Source: Marinoscillum sp. 108 (GTDB lineage Bacteria > Bacteroidota > Bacteroidia > Cytophagales > Cyclobacteriaceae). From it: 64,000 nt of DNA. The position numbers and the translations under genes are program-made. Within the stretch, counting starts at the first letter, position 1. Each line of letters starts with the position of its first letter. This document shows, piece after piece, positions 63,501 through 64,000 of the stretch. The notes under the pieces are model-generated. The model worked only from the letters and a program-made list of their open reading frames with translations, did no database searches and was not told where the DNA came from. Location: assembly GCF_902506655.1 (NCBI RefSeq), contig NZ_LR734808.1, positions 2,788,501 through 2,852,500 of the forward strand, in the 5' to 3' direction.

Positions 63501-64000
63501 AATAGTGCAATCCTACCTCCATTGAAATCATCCGTACCGGTTAGCAGCAAGTCTAAATCTCCATCATTGTCGTAGTCTCCCCAATCTACCGTCGAATAGA
63601 GGTAATCTCTGAGGCCCAAATCAGTGATCACAAAAGTTCCGGCATTATTGGTATAGAGGGTGGTGGTAGGGCCATTGGTAGTCCCTGAACCATTAATCAC
63701 CAAATCAAGATCTCCGTCTCCATCATAATCTCCCCATGCCATTTCTCCTTCTGAATTCTCCAAGAGGCCTGCCGCTATGTCCACAAAAGAACCAGCATCG
63801 TTCCGATAAATAATTGGTGTGCTGTCTGTGTTAGACCCAGAAACCATTAAGTCTAAATCTCCATCATTATCATAATCTCCCCAGCCGACACTTCCTAATA
63901 CCTTCCCTTCTAGTACAGCGCCTATATCTGTGAATAGTCCGCCTTCATTTTCATAGATGATTGTTCTGATGGAATCATTATTACTTGTATACCCACTGCT
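57509..64000 (-). CDS. Giant surface repeat protein, 5' end outside the window and 3' end cut off
   Basis: The frame is open to the window edge (at least 2163 residues; an internal Met at 63847 is not the start). Order from the visible N side: VCBS/FG-GAP-type calcium repeats (DYDGDGDLDL), a fibronectin-like domain, a LamG domain, Ig-like domains with DPTNSxxFxVxIxFSE, an NHL propeller inserted in one of them (60977-61797), three Ig-like 100-residue repeats (DRTAPxLTLxxPIxGDD), further Ig-like domains, and cadherin-like 95-residue repeats. It ends NHKSYQPMPQK, where the last residues are the antisense of the MBG repeat of the facing gene, so the true C terminus, probably with a T9SS domain, is missing. 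Confidence 0.85.
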   Translation of the reverse strand, partial: SSGYTSNNDSIRTIIYENEGGLFTDIGAVLEGKVLGSVGWGDYDNDGDLDLMVSGSNTDSTPIIYRNDAGSFVDIAAGLLENSEGEMAWGDYDGDGDLDLVINGSGTTNGPTTTLYTNNAGTFVITDLGLRDYLYSTVDWGDYDNDGDLDLLLTGTDDFNGGRIALFSNALAPPTVLNPTNVSTAGFTPNLIAPSGAVDLIVDVSSDSTFGSFVSQGVSVGTSGGVDITVALTAGTEYFYRAKTDFGGGEESSYYQSNGFMVQPGNALPFTGNDYVEVFDNLVLEPTGDFTIEFWFNTDVIGNVVFLEKGVSDAEYSVQQSSGDKLGIYVNGGWMETNLSYNDSTWHHAAFVYRGPGDGTIYVDGVEDVNAGSVAALGTPVYSFGRLTIGDRRTGGSFNIEGLMDEVRIWDDERTFSEINDNRFYTLAGDEQGLIAYYQFDEIVNSTNLSNLSTNKFLDGELWNMDGSEWISSGALGAVGTVVSITADEANPAGSAIASELDWNIQFTSPVTGLTPGNFTLNSSGIGGGSSISSVTDVDGFNWTVTATVDTGDGTIGVDFTNDTGLSATMTNTPFVGEVYTVDRTAPAATLTSSEPDPSNSGSFTVDITFSEGVTGLGLGSVSVGNGIASNLIDIDGISYTVDIAPSTDGVVSVDLVAGAAQDIAGNDNSAASTFYINYDATSPTPVISSLEPDPTNSSPFIVNIDFSEPVTGFDLTDVNVTNGAKANLVETLNYAYDSQFGSAGSADGQFNDPYGIVEDGSGDIWVADRLNNRIQEFDPAGNFMQSISFSAPIGLAVDGSDNLYVTRTNNLVYKIDQSGAALLTIGTSGSGAGQFANPSDVAIDHATGDIYVTDYNNAKFLKYNSAGDFQWEVGSNGSGNGQFNYPTGIVVSGSTVYVTDDNNNRVQAFDTSGNFQFVLGSPGTGDGQLQGVDKIDVDGAGNVYVLDRNNHRFQVFTSGGNYLSQFGSGIGSADGQFNFPRGISFSASGDVLISDGGNNRIQRIKGGPSGNFSFELTPSADGSITVDVGGGAATDLAGNVNNSATQFSITADSQGPDVTINQSGAQSDPTNGTIVYDVIFSEPISGFTDDTNVDFASSTVGGSLSGSVSEVAPFDGTTYTLTVSGMTGTGDVVVNIQGGAATDLAGNFNSVSTSTDNTVTYDDVPPGLTITTPIASDNYVNSAEASSVIISGTSDAEDGRTVTLTIFDGSTTLNPTSVVSGSSWSVPVDFSSLADGNVTITADVTDLAGNAATSVNANVTLDRTAPALTLSNPISGDDQINNSEVSSVTLSGTSGAEDGQTVNLTIFDGSTTLSPGATMSGGAWSIVVDFSSLAEGNVSITADVDDLAGNSATSASVNVTVDRTVPTLTINSPIAGDDIINISEVSSVTVSGTSDAEDGRTVTLTIFDGSTTLNPSAVVSGSSWSVPVDFSSLADGNVTITADVSDLAGNPATSVNTNVTLDQTAPSVLVFSSEPNPTNSSTFTIDVSFDEPVTGFDISDILVVNASLGNFVDLDGLNYTVDVSPDADGVVTIDVAGSVAQDASANDNSAATQFTITSDRTAPTVVLSTTEPDPTNSGIIPVSIAFSEGMSGFDLTDLTVGNGAASNFVDIDGTNYSVDVYPSSDGLVTVDISAGSAFDAAFNGNVSASPLSITYDSSSPTLDFVGIYSSNSNYIWAMVGDDVFVDFTSSEDIENVTVYIAGNLAVIDDLSDADDKTWSASYTMQTGDTESSIPFTIDFQDLSGNAGVQVTSTTDASDVTFDKTDPGITGNGTQNIIENTSAIGAYSSGEIVIWSLSGDDASTMTIDGSGNLNFVSPRDFETPGDFDGDNVYDVVLEATDEAGNIGTLAVSVTVTDLDEINPVISGNGTPSVQENTTSVGTYTADESVTWSLSGTDASAFSISSGVLTFLSAPDFESPSDGGSNNVYDVIVTGTDGAGNVGTLAVSVTVTDADEINPVISGNGTPSVQENTTSVGTYTADESVTWSLSGTDASAFSITSGVLTFLSSPDFESPGDGGSNNVYDVIVTGTDGAGNVGTLAVSVTVTDVDEINPVISGNSSPSIQENTTSVGTYTADESVTWSLSGTDASAFSITSGVLTFLSSPDFESPGDGGSNNVYDVIVTGTDGAGNVGTLAVSVTVTDVDEINPVISGNHKSYQPMPQK
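57542..57546. other. Sharp junction between two giant convergent genes
   Basis: To the left, sequence follows the MBG repeat up to ACTTATGGT. To the right it follows the cadherin-like repeat from TTTCCGCTGATC. Only the T at 57543 fits both. Both genes are interrupted here. The event could be an inversion, a deletion or an assembly chimera. Confidence 0.75.
57546..58400 (-). repeat. Near-identical 285-bp tandem repeats coding cadherin-like modules
   Basis: Units begin at 57546, 57831 and 58116, with a related unit from 58401. Units 1 and 2 differ at only three positions in the first 266 bp by eye. Each codes a 95-residue module with VISGN, SIQENTTSVGTY and DGAGNVGTLAVSVTV. Confidence 0.9.

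Noticed and set aside
1-64000. tRNA or rRNA genes
   Set aside because: No cloverleaf or ribosomal RNA sequence was recognised in any intergenic gap; the gaps are short and mostly explained.

Overview
The window is chromosomal DNA from a Bacteroidota bacterium, most likely a gliding-type or marine member of the Cytophagales. The evidence is a SusC/SusD pair, two one-piece hybrid two-component regulators, C-terminal type IX secretion (T9SS) sorting domains, very large MBG, SprB and cadherin-like surface proteins, and several promoter -7 boxes of the Bacteroidota form TAnnTTTG. Genus and species cannot be fixed from the sequence alone.

Region 1 (1-19654) is a polysaccharide utilisation locus for beta-1,4-galactan or arabinogalactan. 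It holds the end of a sugar porter, a hybrid sensor/AraC regulator, a secreted GH53 endo-galactanase with a T9SS tail, and then a run of SusC, SusD, a SusE/F-like glycan-binding lipoprotein, a second GH53 (lipoprotein), a GH2 beta-galactosidase and a further clan GH-A-type hydrolase. The logic is as follows. GH53 cuts galactan at or outside the surface, SusCD and SusE/F bind and import the oligosaccharides, GH2 and the last enzyme release galactose in the periplasm, and the porter takes up the sugar.

Region 2 (19657-32467) is mostly housekeeping: brkB/yihY, a thioesterase and mltG on the minus strand; sua5, a WbqC-like gene and clpC on the plus strand; a repeat-rich gap (26112-26600); a small membrane protein / winged-helix regulator / DUF1579-like operon with AGTTTAT half-sites; a vWA-type membrane protein; fabG; and lpdA.

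Region 3 (32494-35676) has an XRE-Fic fusion behind a palindromic operator, and a compact carrier protein / cytochrome P450 / GNAT-like operon that looks like a small tailoring pathway.

Region 4 (35843-64000) is a surface-protein locus: a second hybrid regulator, a 2749-residue T9SS protein, a LytTR response regulator, a TPR histidine kinase, and two giant repeat proteins that face each other. Those two proteins meet at a sharp junction near 57543, where both reading frames are cut off inside a repeat and both lack a sorting domain. This is the most striking anomaly in the window. It could be an inversion breakpoint, a switching locus or an assembly chimera. A tandem repeat with 21-bp spacing upstream of the first of these genes fits a LytTR binding site.
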